NCBI RefSeq assembly: GCF_902833905.1
Contig: NZ_CADFGP010000043.1
Span: 1 to 64,000, forward strand
Direction: 5' to 3'
Length of the DNA: 64,000 nt
Source of the DNA: Paraburkholderia tuberum STM678
GTDB lineage: Bacteria; Pseudomonadota; Gammaproteobacteria; Burkholderiales; Burkholderiaceae
Below, piece by piece: positions 1 through 8,806 of this stretch. Below the pieces are notes generated by a model. The model was not told where the DNA came from. It ran no database searches and saw nothing but the letters and a program-made list of their open reading frames with translations. A program made the position numbers and the translations under genes. How positions within the stretch are numbered: position 1 is the stretch's first letter; each line of letters opens with the position of its first letter.

Positions 1-99
1 GGTGATCCAAAACCCTTCATCTGGACCGCTAAAGCTTCCGACATTCTGGCGAAAGTCACGCGTGCCCGCACCAAGCTGAATAAGATGCAATCCGTTTGA
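1..99 (+). CDS. IS630-family transposase, C-terminal end (partial)
   Basis: The frame is open from the left window edge and stops with TGA at 97-99, giving 32 visible residues. The KPFIWTA start followed by a helix rich in A, K and R (ILAKVTRARTKLNK) is the typical tail of IS630-family DDE transposases, which end soon after the third acidic residue. The catalytic part lies outside the window. The gene abuts a truncated oxidoreductase on the opposite strand, so the element end is probably close to the TA dinucleotide at 110-111, since IS630 elements insert at TA. The family call is from recognition of the tail only. Confidence 0.8.
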   Translation, partial: GDPKPFIWTAKASDILAKVTRARTKLNKMQSV

Positions 100-111
100 C
101 GCAGACCACTA

Positions 112-398
112 GATTGGGCGTCGGCAACCCAGAATACGTCGGCCTGGGTCGTTTTCAAACCGAGCAGCGCCTGTACATCGCCGTAAAGATCGGCGCTGAT
201 CGCCGCCAGCTTGCGTTCGCGCGCTGAACGCCCCGTGGCGAGAAGCACGCCGGCCGAATGGGCGGTCGCTCCGTCGCCTACCCTGTATCGATCGACGAGC
301 ACGATACGCCATCGCGGGTGGCGTAGAGTCGCCAGATACAAGGTCCATGCGCCGACTATGCCACCGCCGACAACCGCCAGATCGTATCTGTCAGTCAT
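112..398 (-). pseudogene. FAD-dependent oxidoreductase, N-terminal fragment cut by an IS630 element
   Basis: Reading leftward from ATG at 398, the protein begins MTDRYDLAVVGGGIVGAWT. This carries the dinucleotide-binding GxGxxG-type motif, followed about 30 residues later by an acidic residue in a VLVDRY strand and GATAHSAGVL, as in DAO/glycine-oxidase-like flavoproteins. Only about 95 codons remain before the sequence becomes the end of the IS630 element. The start codon overlaps the stop of the upstream cupin gene by one base (TGATG), so the two were cotranscribed and probably translationally coupled. The substrate cannot be told. The exact junction with the IS is inferred. Confidence 0.75.
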
Positions 399-766
399 CA
401 TGCCCACCACACGGAGAAAATCTGCGCTTCGATACCACCGTTATTCCTCGCGAAGTGAGGCTTGCACGATTCGAAAAATACCGCTCGCCTGGCACTCACG
501 CGATGCCATGCATTGTCGTAACAGACATCGACGGTACCCTCGGAGATGAACCAGATCTCCCGGACCGCATGCTCGTCTTCCAGCGTCCTGCAACCGGGTA
601 GGATCGTGAACCGCGAAGTGCGTAGCGGCGCACCGGCCAACCCGCCGGCGAAGCTGTGCATGAACAGCTTCACGCCTTCAATATCCACGGCTTCCTGCCA
701 TTCCGGTATGACGGGAAACGGTGCCACCACCGCGTCCGTCGTTGCATCTTCCATGTGATTTTCCAT
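398..766 (-). CDS. Small cupin-domain protein
   Basis: This 122-residue protein has a single cupin-like beta-barrel pattern: a G-rich segment, a LPGCRTLEDEHAVREIWFISEGTVDV stretch resembling cupin motif 1, and a later CKPHFARNNG stretch resembling motif 2. The motif 1 histidine and acidic residues are only partly conserved, so metal binding is uncertain. It is the first gene of a leftward pair with the truncated oxidoreductase. Two starts are possible, ATG at 766 or 754. An IS701-type element sits 13 bp upstream of the first start, so the native promoter has been displaced. Confidence 0.65.
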   Translation of the reverse strand: MENHMEDATTDAVVAPFPVIPEWQEAVDIEGVKLFMHSFAGGLAGAPLRTSRFTILPGCRTLEDEHAVREIWFISEGTVDVCYDNAWHRVSARRAVFFESCKPHFARNNGGIEAQIFSVWWA

Positions 767-778
767 AGCTATCCTTAA

Positions 779-2278
779 TCTTACTGTGTCACATAATTAG
801 TTGCGCGCTCTATTGCCGTACGGGAAGAGAGCCATCGTTGCATGAGCCTTAGTCCAAGCAGGATGCGCAACGTGGTAATGGAATCAGGAACGTGGCGTTG
901 AGCGCGCTGGACTGCCCCGGGGGATGTAATCCGGGGGAAGGGCAGACAGCGCGCGTTCAAGGAAGTTTTTTTTATCGCGTCCATCTGATTGCATTCGGAG
1001 TCGCTGAGCCATCAGAAACCCATACGCAGCGATACTCAGGGTGGCGTGGTGGTGAAAGCCACGCCAGCCTCGCCCTTCATAATGACCGAGCCCGAACTCC
1101 TGTTTCAGGTCCTGATAGTCGCGCTCGATGCGCCAGCGCATTTTGGTCACGAACACAAGCTGCTCAAGTGTCGCCTCCTCGGGCGCGGTAGTGAGAAAGT
1201 ATTTGAGCGGCTCCGGATCGCCATCAGGCCATTCAATAAGCAGCCACTCTTCGTCGCGAACGGTGCTTCGCCAATAGTCGCGATGTGCGGGACGAACCCG
1301 TACGGCGGCAAAGCGCGAGGAAAGTGCTGCGTTGCTGCCTTCGCGCCAGGTTACGGATTGCCAGGCGCTTACGGGTAATTGCATGGCCAGTTCCTTCACG
1401 GCGATCGGCTCGTGGCCGGGCGCACGGCGCAACAATGTCGGTGGCTTGCCGCGCCCGCTCCAGGGCTTGGGCGGAAGCGGCGCCGTACCTGGTGCCCACA
1501 CAGAGGTGCCCGGCCGGATCCCTACCGCGTACAACAAACCCAGTTCCGTTACGCCTTCCCGGAAAGCGGTTTCGTCGCCATACCCGGCATCGGCCAGCAC
1601 GATGCCCGGTGCAATGCCGGATGCCATAGCCTCGCGAAGCTGGGCCAGCGCAATCTGAGGCTTGGTCTCGAAGGCCAGATCGTCGGGAATGCCCGCACGA
1701 CGGGCACGTTCCCGGTCGTCAATCCATTCCCTGGGGACATACAGCTGCCAGGCAATCGGCAGGCTGCCGCGTTGCGTCGCGATCGACAGGCTCACTGCAA
1801 CCTGGCAGTTGTCCTGCTTTCCGAGTTGCCCACAGTACTGACGTGCCACCCCGACCGAATGACGTCCCTTCTTTGGAAAGCCGGTGTCGTCAATGATCCA
1901 GTAGTAGCCGTTTTCTTCAGCAGCGTGCGCGTCTAACGCTGGTATCACCCATTCGCGTACCCGCTGCAGAAGCGCGCGGTCAGACCATTCTGCCTTGGCC
2001 ACAAAGTGATGGAGTGACTGGTGCTTCGCACTCGCGTGAAGTGGGTCAATGTGCGCGGCCATCGGCTCGACGCTCTTGCGCGACAGCGGCAACACCAGGC
2101 CCGAACAGTAACCCTTGAGGCCGGCATGGCGATCGGCGTGCCCTAACGCCTGCCCCAGATGATCCAGATACGCGTCAAATTCGTCGACATCTCCACTCAT
2201 CGCGATCGCCCGAAGTCTGTATTATTCAATACTACCAGGCATCACCTTGCTGCAAATGAATTTTGTGACACAGTAAGA
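779..2278. mobile_element. IS701-family insertion sequence, apparently complete
   Basis: Near-perfect terminal inverted repeats bound the element. The left end (779-798) reads TCTTACTGTGTCACATAATT, and the right end (2259-2278) is its reverse complement with one mismatch. A single transposase gene on the minus strand fills the interior. Flanks are TTAA on the left and CTAA on the right. These could be a 4-bp target duplication with one change, but they do not match exactly. The element lies between the cupin gene and the replicon-proximal DNA. Confidence 0.85.
884..2200 (-). CDS. IS701-family DDE transposase
   Basis: This 438-residue protein catalyses cut-and-paste movement of its element. 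The DDE residues are recognisable: D104/D105 in WIIDDTGFPKKG, D204 in VLADAGYGD and E359 in MRWRIERDYQDLKQ. The signature GKHSVGVARQYCG-like segment at about 112-124 is typical of IS701-type transposases. The reading frame is intact and both inverted repeats are present, so the element could be active. The start at 2200 leaves about 60 bases to the right inverted repeat, a normal distance. Confidence 0.9.
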   Translation of the reverse strand: MSGDVDEFDAYLDHLGQALGHADRHAGLKGYCSGLVLPLSRKSVEPMAAHIDPLHASAKHQSLHHFVAKAEWSDRALLQRVREWVIPALDAHAAEENGYYWIIDDTGFPKKGRHSVGVARQYCGQLGKQDNCQVAVSLSIATQRGSLPIAWQLYVPREWIDDRERARRAGIPDDLAFETKPQIALAQLREAMASGIAPGIVLADAGYGDETAFREGVTELGLLYAVGIRPGTSVWAPGTAPLPPKPWSGRGKPPTLLRRAPGHEPIAVKELAMQLPVSAWQSVTWREGSNAALSSRFAAVRVRPAHRDYWRSTVRDEEWLLIEWPDGDPEPLKYFLTTAPEEATLEQLVFVTKMRWRIERDYQDLKQEFGLGHYEGRGWRGFHHHATLSIAAYGFLMAQRLRMQSDGRDKKNFLERALSALPPDYIPRGSPARSTPRS

Positions 2279-2453
2279 CTAATGTCATGAGTTGGAAATT
2301 CATTGTATTTCCCAGATCGCTGATTGTCATTCGCACATCGTCCTTTCCCGGCCAAGAGGCGATAATGGAGCATCATGGGGATGATACGCGGGGCCTGCAA
2401 AATTCGCCGCAATTGACGTTGCCCCTGTTTCGCGAATCCCATAGCTGAGAGAT

Positions 2454-2758
2454 TTACGCGGCTCGTCCCTGTCGAGCTGCGAGCCAATTTTTCTCGAACG
2501 TCATGGGGCTGACGTAGTCGAGCGTCGAGTGTAGCCGGCGAGAATTATAAAAGCCAAGCCAGTCGAAGATTTCATCCATTGCCGCACGCCGGGTCGCGAT
2601 GTGCCGGCCATGCAGGCGTGCAACTTTCAACGAACCCCACAAGCTTTCGGTCGGTGCATTGACCCAGCAGTCGCCGCGCCGACTCATCGACGAGCGCATG
2701 CCGTAAGCCTTCAGCGCGTCCTGGAACAGTCCGCCGCATACTGGCTACGTTCCGAAGT
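2454..2758 (-). pseudogene. IS3-family OrfB transposase remnant
   Basis: The intact tail contains MSRRGDCWVNAPTES and GFYNSRRLHSTLDYVSP, the end of the rve catalytic domain of IS3-type OrfB with its final glutamate in APTES. Upstream of 2735 the similarity continues in another frame (SERSQYAAD, matching the usual HSDRGSQYA), so at least one frameshift has broken the gene. The start and the first two acidic residues are missing. No intact inverted repeats were found. It is IS scar tissue in front of the recombinase at 2847. Confidence 0.8.
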
Positions 2759-2846
2759 CTGGACATTATGACTATAGTGTCAAAAGAGCTCCCACGCGTG
2801 CGACAATCGCGATGACACATGCTCCTACCCGTTCCACGATGAAACC

Positions 2847-4022
2847 ATGACGACGATCCTGATCGCGCCGCGCCCGCTCGATGCGCTGGACCTGCCGCCC
2901 GACCTTGACGGTCGTCACGGCATGAACCGGGCGAACGGTCGCCAGCAAATCGCCGCAGCTGACGACCTGAGCGCGATCCGCGCGTGGCTGGCACGCGTCG
3001 TCGACACGAAGACCACGTTCGACAACTACCGTAAGGAAGCTGAGCGACTTCTCTTATGGTCCATTGTGCAGCTGGGCAAACCTCTGTCATCACTCACGCA
3101 TGAGGACCTGCTCGCCTACAGGATATTTCTTGGCGATCCCCAGCCGCGTTCGCGCTGGATGTCGGATGGCGGGCGAAAGTTTCCGCGTCACGATCCGCGC
3201 TGGCGACCGTTTTACGGGCCGCTCGCAGTCTCAAGCCAGCGTCAGGCGATGGTCATCCTCAATGCGCTGTTCTCATGGCTTGTGGAAGCGGGCTACCTTG
3301 CAGGCAACCCGCTGTCCCTGTCGCGCCAGCGGTCCCGCCGACAGGCGCCGCGCATCACCCGCTACCTGGAACGCGACCTCTGGCAGGAGGTGAAGGTTTA
3401 TATCGACGGCCTGCCGCGGGATAGCGACCGGGAACAGGAACGTTATTGGCGCGCGCGATGGCTCTTTACCCTGCTCTACCTCGGCGGCCTGCGGATCTCG
3501 GAGGTCGGTGGCAACACGATGGGCAAGTTCTTCTGCCGGCGCGACAACGAGGGGAACGAACGGTGGTGGCTGGAGGTGCTTGGCAAAGGCGACAAGGAAC
3601 GACTCGTCCCCGCATCCGCCGAGATGATGGTCGAACTCGCGCGGTACCGGCGCGCGCGCGGGCTCGCACCGTTGCCGTCCGCGCACGAGGACACGCCGCT
3701 GGTGTTGCCGCTCGGCAAATCGACGAAGCCACTCACGCGTGCCGCGCTGCACTCGATCATTAAAAGTATCTTTGCTGGCGCAGCGGACAAATTGAGGCTT
3801 CGCGGAGAAGACTATGCCGCGCGAGCGACGCACCTGGAGCGTGCATCCGCACACTGGCTGAGGCACAGCGCCGGATCGCACATGGCCGACGGCAACCTCG
3901 ATCTGCGACTCGTGCGAGACAACCTCGGACACGCATCGATTTCGACGACGAGCATCTATCTTCATAGCGACGACGACACCCGTCACCGGGAGACGGAAGA
4001 AAAACATCGGCTGGACTGGTGA
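2847..4022 (+). CDS. Tyrosine recombinase (phage-integrase family) left of the Tn7-like operon
   Basis: This is a 391-residue site-specific recombinase. Residues about 38-160 form a SAM-like core-binding domain (NYRKEAERLLLW, then WRPFYGPL). The catalytic domain has the full set R216 (GGLRISE), K247 (GKGDK), H336 and R339 (HWLRH), H362 (LGHAS) and the nucleophile Y371. It should therefore be active. The core-binding domain closely resembles those of the recombinase at 10079 and the chimera at 12061, so the three are paralogues. It is transcribed away from the IS debris and converges on the leftward tns operon. The substrate site is unknown. Confidence 0.9.
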   Translation: MTTILIAPRPLDALDLPPDLDGRHGMNRANGRQQIAAADDLSAIRAWLARVVDTKTTFDNYRKEAERLLLWSIVQLGKPLSSLTHEDLLAYRIFLGDPQPRSRWMSDGGRKFPRHDPRWRPFYGPLAVSSQRQAMVILNALFSWLVEAGYLAGNPLSLSRQRSRRQAPRITRYLERDLWQEVKVYIDGLPRDSDREQERYWRARWLFTLLYLGGLRISEVGGNTMGKFFCRRDNEGNERWWLEVLGKGDKERLVPASAEMMVELARYRRARGLAPLPSAHEDTPLVLPLGKSTKPLTRAALHSIIKSIFAGAADKLRLRGEDYAARATHLERASAHWLRHSAGSHMADGNLDLRLVRDNLGHASISTTSIYLHSDDDTRHRETEEKHRLDW

Positions 4023-4034
4023 TGATGGATTTCA

Positions 4035-4319
4035 CTACCGGCTGCGATTTTGCGCAGAGAGAGGCGGTTCCGCCCGGAGGTCCGCGTTTGCCGCTGCTGC
4101 ATCAGTATGTTTGAGCGTAATCACCTCAAGTTCGATAGCACGAGCAACGCACATATCATTCGTTATCCATAACAACCACCGCCGAGCGATGGGCCGTACG
4201 AGTTGGGCGATCGGTCTAGGGGCTGCCCGAGTGCACTCGCCTGCTGCTACATACCGGCTTCTCAGTTCGTCAGAAAATTTACGGCAACTCCGTTCTCCAG
4301 AGAGAGCCTGCGTTGACAC
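4035..4319 (-). CDS. Hypothetical protein downstream of tniQ (doubtful)
   Basis: This 94-codon frame has a GTG start that immediately follows the TGA stop of tniQ, which would make it the last gene of the tns operon. I see no motif, membrane segment or known family. The composition (rich in A, R and E) is compatible with coding but not compelling. The alternative is that the 300 bases between tniQ and the recombinase stop are non-coding and hold the transposon end. Included because of its tight junction with tniQ. Confidence 0.25.
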   Translation of the reverse strand: MSTQALSGERSCRKFSDELRSRYVAAGECTRAAPRPIAQLVRPIARRWLLWITNDMCVARAIELEVITLKHTDAAAANADLRAEPPLSAQNRSR

Positions 4320-5828
4320 TCACACGGCAACAACAGATTTCGGATCGCCTTCAACGGTGTTCGCGGGGGTGAAGACCGGGCAAGCGTCGTATCGCGGCAG
4401 CACAGCCGAAACGCTGTATCCCGGTGCTGTCGGCTGATTGACGTGCTCTGGAGGTCGAGGCGAAAGAGACGAAACCGGTCCGTCGCCCGCATTCCCGATA
4501 GCGAGCAAAAGCCCTGCATGATGTTCTTCATGTGCAAGGCCGCCGGGTGTGGTGCTGGGCAAAACGCGGATACCTCGCTTGAGCTGGAGCGACATCAGTC
4601 GGAATTGTGCGGGATCATCGGGCCGGTCACGGCCCCCCGCGACCACTTCGCGCTGCGGGAAGTCATGGACGGGAAACGGCCACCACACAATGCGCTCATG
4701 ACTGCGCGCCTGCTGCGCTTCATGGAGGAAAGTATGAAAACTGTCGAGACATGCGATTGCGAACAGATGCAGCGTGAGCCATCGGCTCGTTGACTCGCTC
4801 CATTCGCCAGGCGCGATCGGCGCATAACGCGACAGCCAGACGACGATCCCAAGCGGACCGTGCAGCGGTGGATGCAGCAGCGCCTCGGGAACGCCAAAGC
4901 CTTCCCATTTCGTGCGCCACCGCAACACAGCCTGTGCGACCGGACAGAACGGCGGCGTCGAGCGGCCATCCATCCTCCTGCGTAGATGGTGGGTGGCCGA
5001 CGCAATGCACACGTGATGCTGGCCGCCATACTCGCGCATGACCCAGCGCCTGATGGCCTTGTAGCAACTGCGCGCTCCCGCCAGGAGTTCATCGTCACCG
5101 GCGGTTGCGTCAGGGAACATCGTACACGATGCATACCCGCTCAGTTCCCTTTCCTCGGGCCGGCGTACGCTCCATACGCCGTCCATGGGATCCGTTTGCG
5201 GACCACCTTGTAGGACACGACGCTGGCCGGCGGCCCACCGGGAAAGCAGACGCCGATACGCACCGTCGACCCGCAGGTCATCAAGACCGCGCGACGGTGC
5301 AATCCACGGCGTGCCGCAGGATGGACAGCAGAACGGCGCCCTGAAAACGTCTGGTCGCAGCCGGTAGGGAATCTCAAGGGCACACTGGGGGCAACACTCC
5401 TCCAGCGGAGTGTGGTGCACGGGGCACGAACGACATGTTCGCAGCTGGAACACCGTCAGGTGGACGCCCTCACGCGCGCACCGTGCGCACCAGCGCAGCG
5501 TCGGCACCGCGATCACGTGCGCCAGATGCGACGGCATGACGAACGCGCACGCGATGTCTTCCAGGGGCAGGCGAAGCACATCCATCAGGCGACGGACATC
5601 AAATTGCCGTGCGTCGCGCAGGTCCATGCTCCCCGATACCGACCGCCGCCCTTCACGACGGCCGAAACAGTCCGCGAGGCCGGCGCATGACAGCGCGTTG
5701 AGCCGCTGGAATTTCGCGAGCAGTGCGAACGCAGATTGCCCGGTGGCGTGCCAGTCATCACGCCAGCACCAAAGGCCGGGCGTTTCCGGCTCATGTTGCG
5801 GGACCAGGATATCAAAGCGCCGCGTCAT
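4320..5828 (-). CDS. tniQ: TniQ/TnsD-like target-selection protein
   Basis: This is a 502-residue TniQ-family protein. The N-terminal region has zinc-binding CxxC pairs typical of the family: CARC, then CRSC with HH nearby, CPQC and CPSC, all between about residues 110 and 175. In Tn7-like systems TniQ/TnsD binds the target site and recruits the AAA+ regulator TnsC. Its start overlaps the end of tnsC by four bases (ATGA), indicating translational coupling. The C-terminal 300 residues are not recognisable and probably decide the target. The call is strong at family level; the target site is unknown. Confidence 0.8.
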   Translation of the reverse strand: MTRRFDILVPQHEPETPGLWCWRDDWHATGQSAFALLAKFQRLNALSCAGLADCFGRREGRRSVSGSMDLRDARQFDVRRLMDVLRLPLEDIACAFVMPSHLAHVIAVPTLRWCARCAREGVHLTVFQLRTCRSCPVHHTPLEECCPQCALEIPYRLRPDVFRAPFCCPSCGTPWIAPSRGLDDLRVDGAYRRLLSRWAAGQRRVLQGGPQTDPMDGVWSVRRPEERELSGYASCTMFPDATAGDDELLAGARSCYKAIRRWVMREYGGQHHVCIASATHHLRRRMDGRSTPPFCPVAQAVLRWRTKWEGFGVPEALLHPPLHGPLGIVVWLSRYAPIAPGEWSESTSRWLTLHLFAIACLDSFHTFLHEAQQARSHERIVWWPFPVHDFPQREVVAGGRDRPDDPAQFRLMSLQLKRGIRVLPSTTPGGLAHEEHHAGLLLAIGNAGDGPVSSLSPRPPEHVNQPTAPGYSVSAVLPRYDACPVFTPANTVEGDPKSVVAV

Positions 5829-6820
5829 GATCCGTATGCAGCCTCGTCGACAAAGATGATGCGTAACTCCTCAAGTGCGGCGACGAAATTCGATTCCTCC
5901 ACCGCCTGCGACCAGCTGGCCTGGCTCAGTGCGAAGTCTGCAGCGTCGTGCTGCATGTTGTCCGTCAGCGCGATCTCCACCGTGCGGGCCAGATATTCCG
6001 TCGGTATTTCCATCGTGAAATCGAACCGCGCGCGCCGATGCGCGGCATCGAACGCCTCCCACAACACCCCGTGCTGCTTTCCCAAGCGGAAACCCGAATC
6101 GAATGCACGTTGCAGAAAAAAGCGCGTATAGGGCCATTCACTGCGATCCGGAAAGGTCGAAGTGTCGTACGCGCCGAGCGACATCTTCAGATCGTCGGCG
6201 GAACGGAAGCCTTCAAAGCGCAACTCGTCAATCATGAAACGGGATACGATCTGAGATGTGTCGACGCTTTGCCGGAACGAGCTCTTGCGGTTCAGGATGC
6301 CCGGTTGACCGACGAGAAACGTGAACATCCGTACGCCTCGGCGCTCCAGTTCGTCCTGCACATCACGGAGCCATTCGTAGTGCTCAAGTTCCAGACGCTG
6401 CGCCTCGTCGACGAACACGATTAGTCTGTTGCCAGCGGCGCGTTCTACCAGTTCAGCCAGCTTGTGATAAAGACGCAGCCGGCGCTGTAACGCCGTGCCG
6501 CTATCCGGGCGCTCATGTTGTGCCGCCTTCAGCAGCATGCCGAAAAACAGGGCTTCCGAACGCGACGGATTGCGCGGCATGCCGATCGTCAGGATCGCCG
6601 CGCGAGGCAGCTCCAGACGCAGAAGCCGGACGCAGTACCGGATCGCGTATGTTTTGCCCCAGCGGGTGTGCCCATAGATCAGGGCGCCGGCGACGCCACG
6701 CCGGATACACTGGCGCACATGCGCGTACATCGCCGCGATCGCCGGCGTGGGCACGATGTACGTCTGGTTCGCGAGCGGATGTTCGGAGGGATCAACAGGA
6801 CGTGGCAGCGAGTCAGGCAT
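5825..6820 (-). CDS. tnsC: TnsC/TniB-like AAA+ ATPase, transposition regulator
   Basis: This 331-residue ATPase carries a Walker A motif at residues 50-57 (GHTRWGKT) and a Walker B at about 133-139 (LIVFVDE), followed by the AQRLE helix of the TniB/TnsC group. TnsC links target-bound TniQ to the TnsA/TnsB transposase and is ATP-regulated. It sits three bases after the tnsB stop and overlaps tniQ by four bases, so it is the third gene of a tnsA-tnsB-tnsC-tniQ operon. The motifs appear intact. Confidence 0.85.
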   Translation of the reverse strand: MPDSLPRPVDPSEHPLANQTYIVPTPAIAAMYAHVRQCIRRGVAGALIYGHTRWGKTYAIRYCVRLLRLELPRAAILTIGMPRNPSRSEALFFGMLLKAAQHERPDSGTALQRRLRLYHKLAELVERAAGNRLIVFVDEAQRLELEHYEWLRDVQDELERRGVRMFTFLVGQPGILNRKSSFRQSVDTSQIVSRFMIDELRFEGFRSADDLKMSLGAYDTSTFPDRSEWPYTRFFLQRAFDSGFRLGKQHGVLWEAFDAAHRRARFDFTMEIPTEYLARTVEIALTDNMQHDAADFALSQASWSQAVEESNFVAALEELRIIFVDEAAYGS

Positions 6821-6823
6821 CGG

Positions 6824-8806
6824 TCACCCGAACGTGAAAATCTGCGTCAGCCACGGTGGCCTCGGTGCGGTTTTCGCAGGCGGTTCCGCCGTCTGCGCTT
6901 CACGGGTTACCGCTGCGCTCGCATCGGCGACGTCGGGCGCAGGCAATCCCTGATGCAACTTCGCACGGTCCGACAGCATGCGCGCCAGGTCGTTTGCATC
7001 GCGCGTATGGCTTCGCGCCTGATTCTTCTTGTAGACAAACCATGCGCTAACGGGATCGCTGCCCTCCCGGACCGCCAGCTTTCGCTGATGGATCAGCGAA
7101 AAGATTTCCTGCCGCACACGCAGCGAATGTGGCGTAAAGCACCAGGGCCGCGCTGCGGTCAGCACACCAAGTTCAGATCCGTCCATATGGAACGCGTGCA
7201 GATGGCGGATATCCTTGACGTTGAAATAGATGCGGAGCTGCTTGCCGATCAGTCCCGCGATGCCCGACAGCACGCGGCTGTCATAGCGCACGTGTTCGAA
7301 ATTGATGTGCGGGCGCTCGCCTCGGCTCACGTTGCCGCGAATGGTGACGACACGAGCCTCCTGGAGAAGACACAAGGTACTGCGCCGGGCTAACGGTAGC
7401 GTGCGCAGCAGTCCGTCCTCTCTCGCGAGCAGGAACTGCATCGCCTCCAGCGGGGTTCGCCCGCCCAGTCCTCCGTGCGGTTCGCCGTTGTAGTCGGCGA
7501 GAACCACGTCGATCACATCCTCCAGTTCGTCGAGGGTCATCATCAACGAGGTTTTGCCACTGACATCGTTGAGTGCGCGTTCGACTGCGCGCGGATCACG
7601 ACCCGTGGTGGCCGGCAATCTGTGCGCGAAGTGCGACGCTATCCGGTCAAAGAAGCGCTCGATCAGCGCACGTTCATTCTTCTGGCCGAGTGGCCCGTTG
7701 TCGGTCGCGCAGCCGACAACCTGGGTCAGACGCTCGAGCGTCGCAGTTGCGAAGTGGGACCTCGCGGCGTCGAAGCGAAACGTGCCCCAGCATGCCCACG
7801 CCGTTTCGGGAATCACCGCGGACGGGAACCCTCCGCCCGGCCGGATAGTCAGCGCCGGAATCTTCGACGCGCGTGCTGTGTGTGGCATCAGGCTGGCCTG
7901 CAGGGCCACAGCAATGTCGTCCTTGTTATATTCGTGGCCCAGCGAAAGCGTATAGCCAATCACGGCGCGCGTTGCCACGTCGAGCAGCAGCAGGATCCAG
8001 ATCCTGTGCAGCACAAGCAGCGTTTCGAAACCAAACGGGTCATCGATGCGCAGTGTCAGGCGCACGTCGACCTTGTGACCGTCGAACTCGACTACCTCGT
8101 AGGGACGGGTCGCCGGTTTGCGCACGGTTTCGGGATCGTCGCGCCAACGATGGCCAATCTGCCGGGCACCTGCTGCCCGGGCCGCAGCGTCGAAATTCCG
8201 GTTCGCCAGCGTGCGGACATACGTGGCAAGCGATCGCTCGCCGAGGTATTTCTGGTTGAATGGATATTCATGTGCCGGAATGCCCGCCTGCCGGCACTCC
8301 GCAAGAAAGCCCCCGTGCAGTCGCCACAAATGGCGGTGCACTTCGGTCGGCTCCGCGTGCTTCCGGCTTCGTTCAGTGACCTTGCGTTCGATCCAGCGCG
8401 CGAGGTCCGGATAACGCTGCAGCAATTGGGTGAAGGCGCCGCTGGCGTTACTTGCGACGTCTTGACGGGATGGCTTGACCAGCGAGCGGCGATCATAGGG
8501 CCGTGTATGCTGATAGGGAATCAGCGCGCGGCAACCGAAGATGCGCCCGTCCTCGTGCTGCGTGATGCATCGCTCGAAGACACGATACAGGTCGTTAAAA
8601 CCAATGCCGGTTTGCCGGCTGATTTCGCGCAGGGGAGTGTGCCCATCGACAAACAGTGTCATCGCCCTGATCCGGCGCTGCAGCAGCTCGCGCCCCTCGT
8701 CAGAGAGCGCATTGTCGTCAGCGGGTGGCCACTGCCCGACATCCATCAGAGCCTGCGGAATGGACTGGCGATCGAACCGCAACGCACCGAATGCGATCGT
8801 TTTCAC
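6824..8806 (-). CDS. tnsB: TnsB/TniA-like DDE transposase
   Basis: I choose the GTG at 8806, which overlaps the tnsA stop as GTGA and gives 660 residues; the frame also extends 18 codons further upstream. The rve/Mu-type catalytic core shows D242 (VVEFDGHKVD), a following LLLDVATRAVIGY strand, a candidate second D at 346 (FRFDAARSHF) and E383 (ALIERFFDRI). The last two are spaced as D-X36-E. A Mu-transposase-like C-terminal beta barrel probably follows (about 480-560), and the tail should contact TnsC. It should bind transposon ends and join 3' ends to the target. Confidence 0.85.
   Translation of the reverse strand: MKTIAFGALRFDRQSIPQALMDVGQWPPADDNALSDEGRELLQRRIRAMTLFVDGHTPLREISRQTGIGFNDLYRVFERCITQHEDGRIFGCRALIPYQHTRPYDRRSLVKPSRQDVASNASGAFTQLLQRYPDLARWIERKVTERSRKHAEPTEVHRHLWRLHGGFLAECRQAGIPAHEYPFNQKYLGERSLATYVRTLANRNFDAAARAAGARQIGHRWRDDPETVRKPATRPYEVVEFDGHKVDVRLTLRIDDPFGFETLLVLHRIWILLLLDVATRAVIGYTLSLGHEYNKDDIAVALQASLMPHTARASKIPALTIRPGGGFPSAVIPETAWACWGTFRFDAARSHFATATLERLTQVVGCATDNGPLGQKNERALIERFFDRIASHFAHRLPATTGRDPRAVERALNDVSGKTSLMMTLDELEDVIDVVLADYNGEPHGGLGGRTPLEAMQFLLAREDGLLRTLPLARRSTLCLLQEARVVTIRGNVSRGERPHINFEHVRYDSRVLSGIAGLIGKQLRIYFNVKDIRHLHAFHMDGSELGVLTAARPWCFTPHSLRVRQEIFSLIHQRKLAVREGSDPVSAWFVYKKNQARSHTRDANDLARMLSDRAKLHQGLPAPDVADASAAVTREAQTAEPPAKTAPRPPWLTQIFTFG

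Noticed and set aside
2700..4320. Terminal inverted repeats or TnsB-site arrays for the Tn7-like element
   Set aside because: No repeated sites or TGT...ACA ends could be matched with the region 9445-9892.
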